The translations under genes were made by a program, and so were the position numbers. Below, in pieces: positions 36,907 through 47,564 of a DNA stretch of 64,000 bases. The stretch's first letter is position 1; each line of letters starts with the position of its first letter. This DNA is from Austropuccinia psidii. Lineage: Eukaryota > Basidiomycota > Pucciniomycetes > Pucciniales > Sphaerophragmiaceae. The stretch lies in contig JALGQZ010000013.1 in NCBI GenBank assembly GCA_023105745.1, positions 10,411,105 through 10,475,104 of the forward strand. Reading direction: 5' to 3'. Below the pieces are notes generated by a model. It ran no database searches, was not told where the DNA came from, and worked only from the letters and a program-made list of their open reading frames with translations.

Positions 36907-38667
36907 TGTAGAGCAGGGCTCAATACATCTGCTTCTTATAGCATGCTCAAGGTCACCACCACACTTTCTTAATATCCTTTTATGTACCATTGGTTCAGAC
37001 ATATCAGGATGAAGGGCAGTTAATCTGTCCTTCTGTTTAAGAAACCAAGTCATGGGCTTGTCCCTCTCAATATTAAAAATGGCTTCCTCAAAAGAATTTT
37101 CCATTCTAAATCTCCAGGAATCATTTGCCCATTTGGAAATAACTTGTTCTTTCCACCAAGGCCAAGAATGTTTACCATGGTCTTGTCTCATTTTATAATA
37201 CCATTTCTTAGCTGATTTGGTAAATAATGAGTGTAATCTGGCACTTATGTATTCATCTGGTATGTTAAAGTCTTCTTTGAACATATCAATTGTTTTCATA
37301 AATTCCATATGATTATATTCTCCTTCACCACTGAAGGTTGGCCATTCCTCTAATCTTGGAATGTCTTTGAAATTGCAAGCAGTTTCCACATCATTACTTG
37401 AAATTGTATGATGTAAATCATTATTCAAGTTAAGAACATTTCTGTCAAGAAATGGTGTGGATTGCCTTGGCAATTCATTTTTTAGTGATATATTATTAAT
37501 ACTTGATTGAATATCTTCTTTCAATTCAAGTCTTGCTTTATCACTTTTTTCTAATTGTTCTTGAAAAAGAGCTGCATTGTGACCAGTTGAATTTTCCAAG
37601 TTTTGAACTTGTATTTTCAGTTCTCTTAACTGTCCAGTTATAAAAGAAATTGAATTCTCATCTGGTTGATTGAGTAAGGTAGCTTTATGCTCAAGTCTTT
37701 CAAAAATTTGCGTCAAAGACAAAATATTTGCCTTATTAACATTTTCAAGGCCAATAATGGTCTTTTGTTGGTCTTTAACTTGTACTATCTCATTGCCCAG
37801 ATTTTGTTGGACATGATCAAATGCTTTAAATTTTGCCATAATTTCTTTATTACAAGATTCAAAGTAAGTTACAAGCTTTACAAGGTCTATTTCTTTGGAA
37901 AGGATTGGTTCAATCTTTCCTCCTCCTTGTTTTTGAATTCCATCAAAGTTCTTGCCATATTGAACACATTGTCCATGGCTGTCTTTTCCTTCTTTGGAAT
38001 CCTGTAATTTTGAGGGTAAGGCTTGTTCCACTTGGGCTTTGCCTTTCCCTTTGCCTTTTGCTTGCCCTTCTGGTTGGTCTTTGGGGCTTGCTTGGGCTTG
38101 TTTGGCACTTGTTGAGGCGGATTTTTGCTGGTGGATGCTTGAGGAGCTTCCACTTGGCTGTTGTCCTTGCCTTGGGCCAATTTCTTCTTCTGGTCTTCTG
38201 ATAACATGCTTTGGTTTTTCAACCAAGCTTTTATCTGTTGGACTTGCCCTTTGACAGACATTGGTGTCCAACCCAATAGAAGATCTTCTGTCTTTTCTGG
38301 CCCCATGAACTTCTACACTTGAAGATAAGAGTTCATGGTGCCTATCCAAAGACTTGGAAGGAGTTCCCACTCTTGTTGTTTTGACGCCAGGAACCAGTTT
38401 TTCCATTGGCATTGATAAATTTCCACAGTTGCCTGTTGGAAATGGTTCAGGTCTAACAGCAATAGCAGTTATGTCAGCTTCTGGACTCTCAAGAAGAGGC
38501 TCAAAGGTGCTGGCTAACCTTTGGGAACTGGTGGAAGTTCTGGCATCCTCCATTTGTGCCTCTCCTCTGGGAGGACATTCTTGCCTTTTGGATTTATGGC
38601 TGGAATGTCCTGGTCCAGATCCATTTGATTGGATGGAGTAGTTGCTTCCACTTCTAGTAGGAGTCAT
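36904..38667 (-). CDS. gag: E3 Gag, 587 codons, capsid without zinc knuckle
   Basis: Gag forms the particle that packages element RNA. ATG 38667 sits inside the predicted intron 38718-38654, 14 nt before the acceptor. Residues 1-215 are Ser/Gln/Lys-rich and probably disordered; they overlap the +1-frame ORF. Residues about 220-400 are rich in Lys, Glu and heptad-like Leu/Ile, a likely coiled coil. From about 420 the capsid-like domain carries LEEWPTFSGEGEYNHMEF and a Trp-rich KKWYYKMRQDHGKHSWPWW block, and it ends RSRCIEPCST. The nucleocapsid zinc knuckle is on the far side of the stop, so unextended Gag would lack it. Confidence 0.93.
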   Translation of the reverse strand: MTPTRSGSNYSIQSNGSGPGHSSHKSKRQECPPRGEAQMEDARTSTSSQRLASTFEPLLESPEADITAIAVRPEPFPTGNCGNLSMPMEKLVPGVKTTRVGTPSKSLDRHHELLSSSVEVHGARKDRRSSIGLDTNVCQRASPTDKSLVEKPKHVIRRPEEEIGPRQGQQPSGSSSSIHQQKSASTSAKQAQASPKDQPEGQAKGKGKGKAQVEQALPSKLQDSKEGKDSHGQCVQYGKNFDGIQKQGGGKIEPILSKEIDLVKLVTYFESCNKEIMAKFKAFDHVQQNLGNEIVQVKDQQKTIIGLENVNKANILSLTQIFERLEHKATLLNQPDENSISFITGQLRELKIQVQNLENSTGHNAALFQEQLEKSDKARLELKEDIQSSINNISLKNELPRQSTPFLDRNVLNLNNDLHHTISSNDVETACNFKDIPRLEEWPTFSGEGEYNHMEFMKTIDMFKEDFNIPDEYISARLHSLFTKSAKKWYYKMRQDHGKHSWPWWKEQVISKWANDSWRFRMENSFEEAIFNIERDKPMTWFLKQKDRLTALHPDMSEPMVHKRILRKCGGDLEHAIRSRCIEPCST

Positions 38668-38835
38668 TTCACGTCAATTTGAATAAAAATTAGAGTAAAA
38701 AAAATGGATTGAATTCACCTGCAGGACCTTTAAAGGGCTCCTTGGTTATTAAACCCCTTGGTGCTGGGCTGGTTTGAATTTCAATACTTGACTCTGAGGT
38801 TTCAGAGTCTGAAGAATTTTCTCTGATGGAAGACA
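37887..38835 (-). CDS. E3 copy of the spliced ORF overprinting gag in the +1 frame
   Basis: Function unknown. Predicted exons on the minus strand are 38835-38719, 38653-38519 and 38452-37887. The first starts TG after TCTCTAG. Introns are GTGAAT..CTACTAG (65 nt) and GTTAGC..CTGTTAG (66 nt, CTGAC branch-like site), both phase 1, so the frame is kept. The product has an acidic Ser-rich start, a TPSNQMDLDQDIP block, a Trp-rich QEWELLPSLWIGT block, GWTPMSVKGQVQQIKAWLKN, a Lys/Pro/Gln-rich linker and a final MARTLMEFKNKEEE helix. One TAG (38315-38313) interrupts this copy where E2 has AAG. E1 and E4 keep the same plan despite strong divergence. Confidence 0.55.
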
Positions 38836-39354
38836 CTAGAGAAATAATAAAAAAAAATATAAGTTATTTTATAAAGCAATAAAAATAACTTATAAACTCA
38901 ACTTATTAAATAAAGTTGTTTTTATGTAATTTATGGCAAATTACGTCAAAAAATAAAGAAAAAATGTCTAAGATAAAAGAAAAAATATTTTTAGTAAAGA
39001 TTTTTTATTTGATTTATTATTTTCTTTAAAGAAATAATAATTATGCAATTAACAAGTTATTAATCAAAATTATGTTTATTATTCACTTTATACTAGAATA
39101 ACTCAAAGAATAAATTTCAAGTCTGTGATGTGAAAAAGCCACTAGTTAGACAAAAGAAATTTATTCCAAGTCACTCAATAGTATATTGTTTCAAACAATA
39201 TTCTTAAGAAAAAATAACTTTATTAATATTATAAAGATTATTTATAAGGGATAAGTCCCAAAGAAGCCAATATTAAGACAAATATGGCAATTTTACGTCA
39301 AAAAAAGTAAAATAAGGTCTAGAATATGATTTATGTCCCAAAAATTGGTTTAAA

Positions 39355-39372
39355 ATCACGGCCAGGCCCCCA
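39355..39372 (-). other. E3 tRNA primer binding site
   Basis: On the element strand TGGGGGCCTGGCCGTGAT begins two bases after the CTTACA end of the 5' LTR. It matches E1 and E4. Confidence 0.75.
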
Positions 39373-39374
39373 AA

Positions 39375-41548
39375 TGTAAGGTTTGTCTATGAAACTCTTG
39401 ATAATAGTAGCAATATCAAGAGTACTATGACTGTCCTCAGTAGAAAAATATAATATAATGAGATATTATAACCACAAATTTAAATATAATTATTGAAAAT
39501 AATTATATAAAATAATAAATTTAATTATTATTATAAAAATATAATAATAAAAAAAAATATAATAACTATAATAAACTATAATTATTCTATTATTGTTATA
39601 GTCACTGACAATTATAACAATAAGAAGTGTAAAGCTCTTAATGAGACAATTACACGTGGAAAATATAAATATTTAACCACTTATAAATAAGATAAATATT
39701 ATTTATAAAAAGAATTAGACACAAACTGTGCAGAAATAATTCTTTATAGAATAAAATTCTATATAAAAAAACTATTACTAGATAAAAAAATATATAGAAC
39801 TTTAGAGAAAACTTACTTATAAGATTTATTTAATACAACAAGTCAAATACAACAGTTATTATATTAAATAAAGATTTATAAGTTAAAAACACGCCAAAAA
39901 TCAATAAATTTAAAGAGAAAACAACTTTTTATGCTATAAATTATGATTAAAGAGTTTTTGAGAGAAATTTGTGGATTTTAAAAGATATTTAAGATGATAA
40001 TTTTATATAATAAAATTTATTATAGATGATTACAACAATAATCTGAATTCTATGACTTCAATTCTTTAATTTAATAAATAAAGAATAAAAATAACTTAAG
40101 AATTACTTTTAATAATAAGATTTTATATTTAATAAAACTTTACCTGTTTAAATTTCTAATATGATTGGATTGATTCTGAATGATGGACAAAAACAGTGAT
40201 GAAAAGACTCTTTTTATGTCTACAGAGCAGCTCTCATGATTCATAATGGATGTAGAGGGCGTGCTCAGGTCAAAACTGAAAAACCATGCTTAAAATTTAA
40301 GTTCTTAACTTAAGGCAACTTATTTTTACTTCCAATTTAAAGTTACCAGTGTTATTCTTAACTCCAAGTAACTTTAATCCTCATTTAGTTTAATTATTTT
40401 AATTTTTAATATAAAATAAGTTTATTTATATTAAATTTCATCACATGAACAACATAAAATAAGAGTTTCAAGCAGAAATATCTTAAACTCAATTTTTAAT
40501 TAATTTTTAAAGAAATCATAATTTTCTTTAAGCTTAATTAAAAAAAGTAATTTTCCAGGCTAATTACCCAGGAAACTTATTAATAAAAGATACTTAAAAT
40601 ATAATTTATATATTGATAATATTAAATCCTAAGCTGTGTGAAATTTTCAAGCAAATCCATTAAGATTTGGATTTTTAATGAATTTTTGAAGTTATTGCTA
40701 TTTTTCCCGTAAAATAGCAATACACACAAAACCTTAAGTTTTGATAAGGTTTTGATGATTGAAACCTTAAAGTTTTAAGCTTATTTAAGCTTTGACAGTT
40801 CTTAAAACCTTGATTCCAAGCCTGCTTATTGGGATTTACCCTCTTGGAAGCTTGAAATTCCTATCCAATTTAGGATAAAGTCAGTTTAAACCTTAAGGTT
40901 GGATCAAAGTCTAATCTTAAAGTTTAAATAAGGTTGAAAATCCTCCAATACAGGTGGACAACCTTAATTGAATCATTGCAGATCCAAAAAGTTGGGTACC
41001 CCAGCTCTATTTGGTCTTTTTCCTTTGTCCCACCTTTTTGCGTGGATTTTGCCTTTTTATTTATTTAAAGTCATACTATGGCCTTAAACCCTTTTAAATT
41101 GAGCTCACGCAGGATTTACATTCTGTATGGCAAATCCTTAGCCAATTCAGTAAATATACACCACACCTCAATTTTAACTAAAATTTTGGTTAAGTTGCAT
41201 AAACCTTATGTAACTTTAAATTTAAGCTTAATTAAGCTCAAATTTAACAATTTTAAAAAAATGTTAAAAAAGTTACATTAGTACTGTGAGATTGTTAAAT
41301 CTTCTAATAACACAAGAAATAAGTGTTTTTGGGTATAACACCCTATGGGTGTACCCTAGGTTATTTTTGGTGTAGAATCCAAAAATGACATAATAATTAT
41401 AACTTTGTTTATCCAAAAAAAAGTTATACTTATTTTTTATTATTTTTTATTTTAAATTCAACTAAAAAGTCTGTTTAAGACAAATTTAATTGTTTATAAA
41501 ATCATTTGTGACCTTATGGGTATGTTAAACATACCTCACAGGCTCACA
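39375..41548 (-). repeat. E3 5' LTR (2174 bp)
   Basis: It matches 30570-32761 nearly base for base, running TGTAAG to CTCACA on the plus strand. After it comes AGTTT, the target duplication. Confidence 0.95.
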
Positions 41549-42320
41549 AGTTTTCTGTACTGTGTCATGTTTCTTATTTCACCTTCTTGTTGAGTTTTTG
41601 TGAATAAATAAGTGATTGAAGATAATCTGTATCTTCTTTCTGGTGATACTGTTACCCATATTCATTTTATATCCACATTCAATTGATCCCAATAATCTGT
41701 TTCATATTCTGGAATTCCACCAATATGATAACTGATTTCTTCATCTTTGGTCGAAAATTCTATTTGTCTTGAAATTTCTCTGCCACTTTCTCCTTCAATT
41801 TCTGCAATATTTTCAACTTTCTTGATACACCTTTCAACATCTTTCCCATCAAACCACAAGTTGTAGTCCGTTTCTCTGTTTTTCACTATTGGAGTAGTAC
41901 TTCTTTGAATTTCTCAATGAAATGGAGTTGGTATGTGGGGAGAAATTTTGACTATTCTTGATAAGTTACTTGGTCTTTGTTCTGCATAAGGTGTTGATGT
42001 GGCCATGGGTATTTGGTAAGGTGAAGGTGATCCATGTTGCCTGAATGATCTTGGAAGGGTGGTCTGTTGTTCCAGTGTACTATTTTGTGGAGCATAACTT
42101 GATGATTTATTTTTTCCTTCCTTTTGAATTGATGCTAGTAATTGTTCTTAGATTTCTAGCATTTTCTGATGACGTCTGTTGGTAATAGACATTTTCTCCT
42201 TTCCTTCAACAGTATTTTGATTAAGATCTTCTTCCCGGTTTTTATTTAATACTGGAAGGTAATATTGATGATGATGGTGTGTTAATTTTTGATTGGTTTA
42301 TTCTTTTCTTTGATTATGGT
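41549..42320 (-). pseudogene. E0 gag, N-terminal half
   Basis: On the minus strand from about 42320 a Gln/Glu-rich segment leads to the open stretch 41886-41662 with WFDGKDVERCIKKVENIA, EISRQIEFSTKDEEISYHI and YETDYWDQLN. This is the gag domain pattern of a group of basidiomycete retroelements I recall. Reading continues past a stop into SPERRYR and is cut by E3 at 41549, resuming at 30569. Stops within it show the gene is dead. Confidence 0.7.
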
Positions 42321-42628
42321 TTTGAGTTATTGTTTCTATTTCTTTTGAGGAGATCAAGGAAGAGTTTATGAACAACCTTCAAGTCTCTTTTATTGCTTCT
42401 TGGCTTTGTAATAGGAAACTTAGAATATATTCTTGATTACTCTCCTAATTATGTTGCTTGGTTGCGTGGATAACAATAATGGTCAGAATGAGTTGATGAT
42501 TGAGATTCTTGAGAAACATATTTTGCTAATTTTCATTTCTTGACTCAAGTTTTTAAAGATAATATTATTTGAGTGAATGTTTTTTTGGTAATTGATTTTA
42601 ATTGAATTTATTTTTTATTGAGATTAGA

Positions 42629-44460
42629 TGTTGACTGGGCAACTGTTAGGACATCAGATGTGGGATTAATATGAGGAAGTACCTGGAGGGGTAAATCACA
42701 GGTAATTAGCTATTTTTTAATAGCTAACAACTCCTGTAACCAAGGGTAGCAACAGTGTGTTTCCTTCCCCTCCTAAAATACTGAACAAAATCATCCTTGG
42801 AGCTCAAAAACCAAAAATAAAATTTGTAAGTGGCTTGACAACAACAGAAGACAAAATGAAGCAGTTTCAGATAAGACCCATTCAATATATATGAGAGATT
42901 AAATTTCAGTAATTTGGTTAATTTTCTGATTTTGATGTAAATACTTGTCTGTATATTTTTTATTTTGAGTGAAATTGGGGTGAGTGTTTTATTCTTGGTA
43001 ATAAAAGAATGGTAAGATGGGTTATTTAGGGTGTTCTAGAAGATTTGCTGAGTGTTTATAAAGTTCATTTTTTAAGCTAAAGCTATAATAGAGTAAAATA
43101 ATGTTTTTGCAAAGGTTCTTTATTTTTCTAATAATGGTGAATAATAAGAAAGAGCTGTGTATGTTGAATTTATAAGGTAAGATTCTTTGATATTGGAAGT
43201 TTGAGGGGGTAGGTTAGTTTTAATACTTGATCAATGGTGTTATGTTTACAGGATAAAATTTTATCCTAGAGCAGTAACCCTAATATTGGGTCTTGGATAA
43301 TTTCCATTTATAATACTAATATTCCACTGAGCTTAGCTACTGGGCAATCTTCAACACTATAATTCCACTGGGCGTACTGACTGGGAAATTAAATTTAATA
43401 TAATATACTGGACTACCTCCTAGGAAATGGATGACTTAGTCCTGTGCTCATAATGTGCATGGTGGGATTTTAAAATTTGGGGGGAGAGGGCCCCTCTATT
43501 TATACCTTTTGGGAGCCCAGGGGGCCCTCCATGGGAGCTGTATTTTTCCACTTTTATTTCTCTTGATTCAATAGTGTGACTTTGTTTTTGGCAAGGACAT
43601 TTCTTGCATTGTCTGGGTGATTTAATGTTTGGTGATAAGCTTCCTTCTGGAAAGCCTCCATTTATCACATGACTCTTATTTGGTGAGACAGTTTTGACAT
43701 GATCTTTTTGGATTTTTCTTACATGCATGAGGTGATTTCATTTTGGCTAGGGATTTTTCTTGTGAACAGCCTCTTTTCTGTCACATGATATTCTGTTGGT
43801 GGGTTCAGTATAACATGATGACCTTGTATTTCCCTTTCATATGCCATGCTTTAGCCTTGGTAGAAGTGGCTGTGTAGGTTTTGCAGGTGGCATGGCTACA
43901 TTTCTTCTTTCTGAGATTTAGAGTGACGTCAGGTATTATTGCTTGAACTGATTAATTTCCTGTTGTGGATGAGATTATTTGATTTATTTTTTATTTTGAC
44001 ACATTATGTGCTTGGTAATATTGTGTATCTCCTTCCATATTGTAATGGGGCTTTGTCATGATGCAGGTGGTTGGGCTTTTCAGTACATGAACTGGGGAAT
44101 CAAGTGAGATTTAGGGTTCAGCTTATATTTTCTTGCATTATTAGATGTATTTTAATTCATGAATGCAGTGAGGCTGTTCCATTTTGTTGAGTGGTTGTAT
44201 TGTGAACATGTTTTTGTACCTTGAGATTTGCTGTAATGAGGGGCTTCTTACAAAGTTGCAGTGGTTTTAGGATGATCTTGTATTTATTGAATGTAATTAT
44301 TCCAATTAAATGTGTAAAATGAGGATTGAAAGAGGTTTTTCTCCTGTCCTTGCAGATATTTTCATGATTTTTTGGGTGATTGTTGAAATTTTGAGATTTA
44401 TTGTGTAGGATGTGGATATTAAATTTTGATTAAAAATCAAGTACTTTTCCCGTCCTCAAA
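42629..44460 (-). promoter_or_regulatory. LTR-like promoter region with TATA box, probably E0 5' LTR
   Basis: On the minus strand a TATAAATAG box (43504-43496) follows a GC-rich block of GGCCC words and precedes a GGGGCCCTCTCC stretch. Downstream come two related words around GCCCAGTGGAATTATAGT and GCTCAGTGGAATATTAGT. It lies just upstream of E0 gag, where a 5' LTR would be. Neither end nor a matching 3' copy could be fixed. The minus-strand ORF 43728-43420 overlaps the TATA block and is not a recognised protein. Confidence 0.4.
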
Positions 44461-45140
44461 ATTTGTGTAAGGTAAAATTTAATTGAAAATAGTATGAATT
44501 AAGATATTTAAGAGAAAGCACACAAAATTTATTGCCTTACCAACAATAAAAATGTAGCTAAAATACTCTACAAGAAATATTTAAGGCTAAAAAAGAAATT
44601 TCAATTGGAATTAATTGAGAAAAGAACTGCAGGAAATCAATTTAAAAACAAAGTCTTTGAAAATATTATCAAAGAGAAAACACACCAAAAGATGGCCAGA
44701 GTGAATTTGGAAACAAACTGACAAAGCTAACACTTATTAAACATGCTTGAATTCACTTATGGGGTAGTTTAAGGGTAAAAATTATTATAAGAGTTACAAA
44801 CAATGATTATAAGGATTTTTTCAAGTGTTAAAAAGGTTCAAAATGATTTATGCAAGGTGGTTTGAATCTTTCATTGTTTGGATTAACAGTGTTTATGCTA
44901 ATTCATTAGAGGAAAAGATTGCAACATGAAGAGAAAAGTGGGGAAAAGAAGAAATTCTTTTACAGCCACCAATTTTCTCATTACAAAAGTACATTACACT
45001 CTTGTCAGTCGTGAGAAACACTATGAAAAAAGGAAAACCAATTATGGCATCATTGATCCCTGATTTGAACCAAAAAAGTTCTGTTTTTGGCCATTGATAT
45101 ATTACTACCTGGTTTAAGGCGTTAAACACACATCAGAATG
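44460..45140. other. Gene-less stretch before E4
   Basis: AT-rich DNA with one unplaced minus-strand ORF (45129-44893, 78 codons, hydrophobic middle) that matches no family I know. The last five bases, GAATG (45136-45140), should be one copy of the E4 target duplication; the partner lies outside the window. Confidence 0.4.
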
Positions 45141-45344
45141 TGTAAGGTTTGACTATGAAACAATAAGTAAAAATTACTAATATTTTACTTATTGTACTCT
45201 TAATGTCCTTATAAATAAAAAAAATAAGATAAGAATAATTCTAATAATAAAGAATTATTATAATGATGGCATAAAAAATAATTATATTAATAAATGAATA
45301 TAATAATATTATTTATATTATGAAAGAATAATATAATAAATAAA

Positions 45345-45433
45345 GGGTGTTGGTAAACACACATAAGCTTTTAGTAAAAACACGTAAGTGCTTATGTGTT
45401 TTTCCCAATTCATGGTAAAAACATGTTTTGGTA
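45345..45433. repeat. MULE left terminal and subterminal repeats
   Basis: The terminus is followed by repeats of a word near GGTAAAAACACGTAAG: GTAAACACACATAAG at 45356, GTAAAAACACGTAAG at 45373, and a shorter GGTAAAAACATG near 45414. Such subterminal words are usual transposase-binding sites. Confidence 0.65.
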
Positions 45434-47564
45434 TTCCATACCTTGAGTATCAGTTTCAAGCTTACCAATAAAACAAAAAAAATGGTAATAAAACAAATTA
45501 CGCAAAACATATTTACACATTACAAGAACAGGTTTCAAACAGAGATATAAAATACAAAGCCTCAAGATCTTATCAAAACAGTATAGTATCAAAAGATATA
45601 TCCACCTTATTGCATCATCAATAACAAATTATGTCATTAAAGGCAGTTAATCTAAATACAGGTATATGAAGATGGACCAAATCATCAGAAGCTGTATTTT
45701 CCCCACCTTGATTCAATTGAAAGAAGAAATACCTCAAGGCTATGCATAAAATAACAATATATTTTCCAAGAACAAAGGTTTGCTTAGTAATAATGACACA
45801 CATCAAACTTGATACAAATGATGCAATCTCCATATGAAATGATAGAATACTAAAATAAAGCACCAGCATAATTTTCTCATATATATCATTTGACTAGAAG
45901 AAATTTCAATTGTCAGGAGCTGTATTTTCTCCACTTCCTTGGCAAAAAAAAATCTCACAAGCCAAATTATCTCAAAACAAATCACATGATGTTGATAAGA
46001 AAAAGCACCACCAGCATAATTCTCTCAGCAAACACATTGCTACACCAAAACTACACATCTCATCAGCTAAAACCTCTCAACTATGTTTTTTTAGTACCCT
46101 GTTTTGAGAAGCTCTATGGAGGCCCAAAAGCTATAAATAGAGGTCCTCTCTCCCTCATTTTCCCATCATCATGGAACAAGTTCCCACTATCCAGGATCAC
46201 AACCATCCCTGAACTAGCAGGATATCTAGAGTAGTAGTAGTAGTGTTTTAGTAGTAAAAAGCTCAGTAGCCTTGCTCATTAGCTTAGTATTGTCAAAGAA
46301 TAAGTAGTATTAATGTAGTAAAAAGCTCAGTAGCCTTGCTCAGTAGCTTAGTATTTTCAAAGAATAGTAGTATAACCATAGTGAAAAAATCTCAGAAGCT
46401 TAGTATTATTAAAAGAAAAGAAGTAGTGATATCAACTTAACATTAAAAATATAAAAAAAGAATATCCAGTAGTCTTTTTATTAGTATTAATATATATAAA
46501 ATCATTATAATCAAAATAAAACCCAAAAAAAAATATTCTTATTAATTCTATTAAATAACAGAAAAAAAACATTATCATTGCTTTTATCAAAATAATAAAA
46601 AAAACTTAGCTTTTACTGTATCAGAAATTTTAGTTTTTAAATCAGAGTTTTACTGTAGTGTTATTGATAGGTCTGATTTAGAGACTGCTGATAAGTCTTC
46701 TCTATCTGTTAAAGCCACAAATCTTATTTTTTTGTGATTCTCTGTAGGCTGACTATTCAGTATTATTTAGAGGGGCAGCTAATACACCTTAGCACCCATG
46801 GTTATTGGACAATTCTGAAATTCAAAACAGACTTACCAATAATTTCCCCCTCAAGGTACTGCCTTATTTCATCCCACACCAAAAGGAGTTACCACAATGT
46901 AAGTGACCTTATTTTTCAAAAGAAATTCCTCAGGCTCAGTTTTGAGGATTTTTTTAATTTTTTTTTGCCATATTGTTCCCGACTTGGCATGTCAATAAGC
47001 ACAAATTTTTTCAAAATTTTTTTTTTGCCAAATTTCACCAATTTGGCCAATATGCCAAAATGGCATATTTTTTCAAAAATTAATTTAAAATCTTCCCACT
47101 TATGAATTTCCTTGATTTTTTTTTAAAATGAAGTGTTCAATTTGAAGAATAAAGCACCAGAATCCCATAATTTTGGGAATTTTTTTGAGTGGGGCAAGTG
47201 AAAGCGCAAAAAGGGTTTCTTCTTCAAATGTTTTTTTTGGTCATTGTAATATGCCTATTTTGAAAAATTGAATTTAATAACTTCCCACTTATGAATTTCC
47301 TTCATTTTTTATAAAATTAAAGGTTTCAATCTGGACAATAAAGAGCCAGAAGCTTATGAACTGGGAAAATTTTTTTGGTGGGACAACAAGTGAAGGCGCA
47401 ATGAGTGTCTTTTTTCAACGGTTTTTTTTCTTGTGTGTAATATGACTATTTTCAAGTACAAAACTTCCACATGTTTGATAAAAAAGGAGACTGAGGTGGG
47501 ATTTAAGCAATAAAAATGACTGAGGAGTGGGATAATTGGCATAAATTGTATATACAAAAATCAT
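45434..47564. other. MULE left arm: no gene; promoter-like block and tandem repeats
   Basis: No protein family is visible. Features are a CTATAAATAGAGG TATA-like block near 46132 in a context like the one at 43.5 kb; a GTAGTAGTAG run followed by two ~75-bp units with AAAAAGCTCAGTAGCCTTGC near 46256 and 46319; and two ~190-bp diverged units starting CTTCCCACTTATGAATTTCC near 47091 and 47281. Part of this may be a further degraded LTR inside the MULE. Confidence 0.45.

Larger units (their letters stand above)
30570..41548 (-). mobile_element. Ty3/Gypsy chromovirus-type element E3, full length, gag and pol open
   Basis: LTRs of 2192 bp (30570-32761) and 2174 bp (39375-41548) flank intact gag (587 codons) and pol (1329 codons) on the minus strand. 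The target duplication AGTTT lies at 30565-30569 and 41549-41553. By eye the LTRs differ by roughly ten substitutions and one ~19-bp indel, about 0.5 percent, so insertion was recent. The only interruption of the polyprotein is the single TAA between gag and pol. E3 is the best candidate for an autonomous, possibly active copy in the window. Confidence 0.97.

Noticed and set aside
38354..38641. Plus-strand ORFs over E3 gag (also 37687-38254)
   Set aside because: They are antisense shadows of the gag and +1 frames, with no conserved family or context.
43420..43728. 102-codon minus ORF near the TATA box
   Set aside because: Composition follows GC-rich promoter repeats; overlaps the promoter block and matches no family.
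45890..46234. Plus-strand ORFs in the MULE left arm
   Set aside because: They run through a promoter-like block and simple repeats, with no domain.
46235..46400. GTAGTAGTAG run and repeated GCTCAGTAG units considered as a CRISPR-like array
   Set aside because: Units are contiguous tandem repeats without unique spacers, in a eukaryotic transposon.
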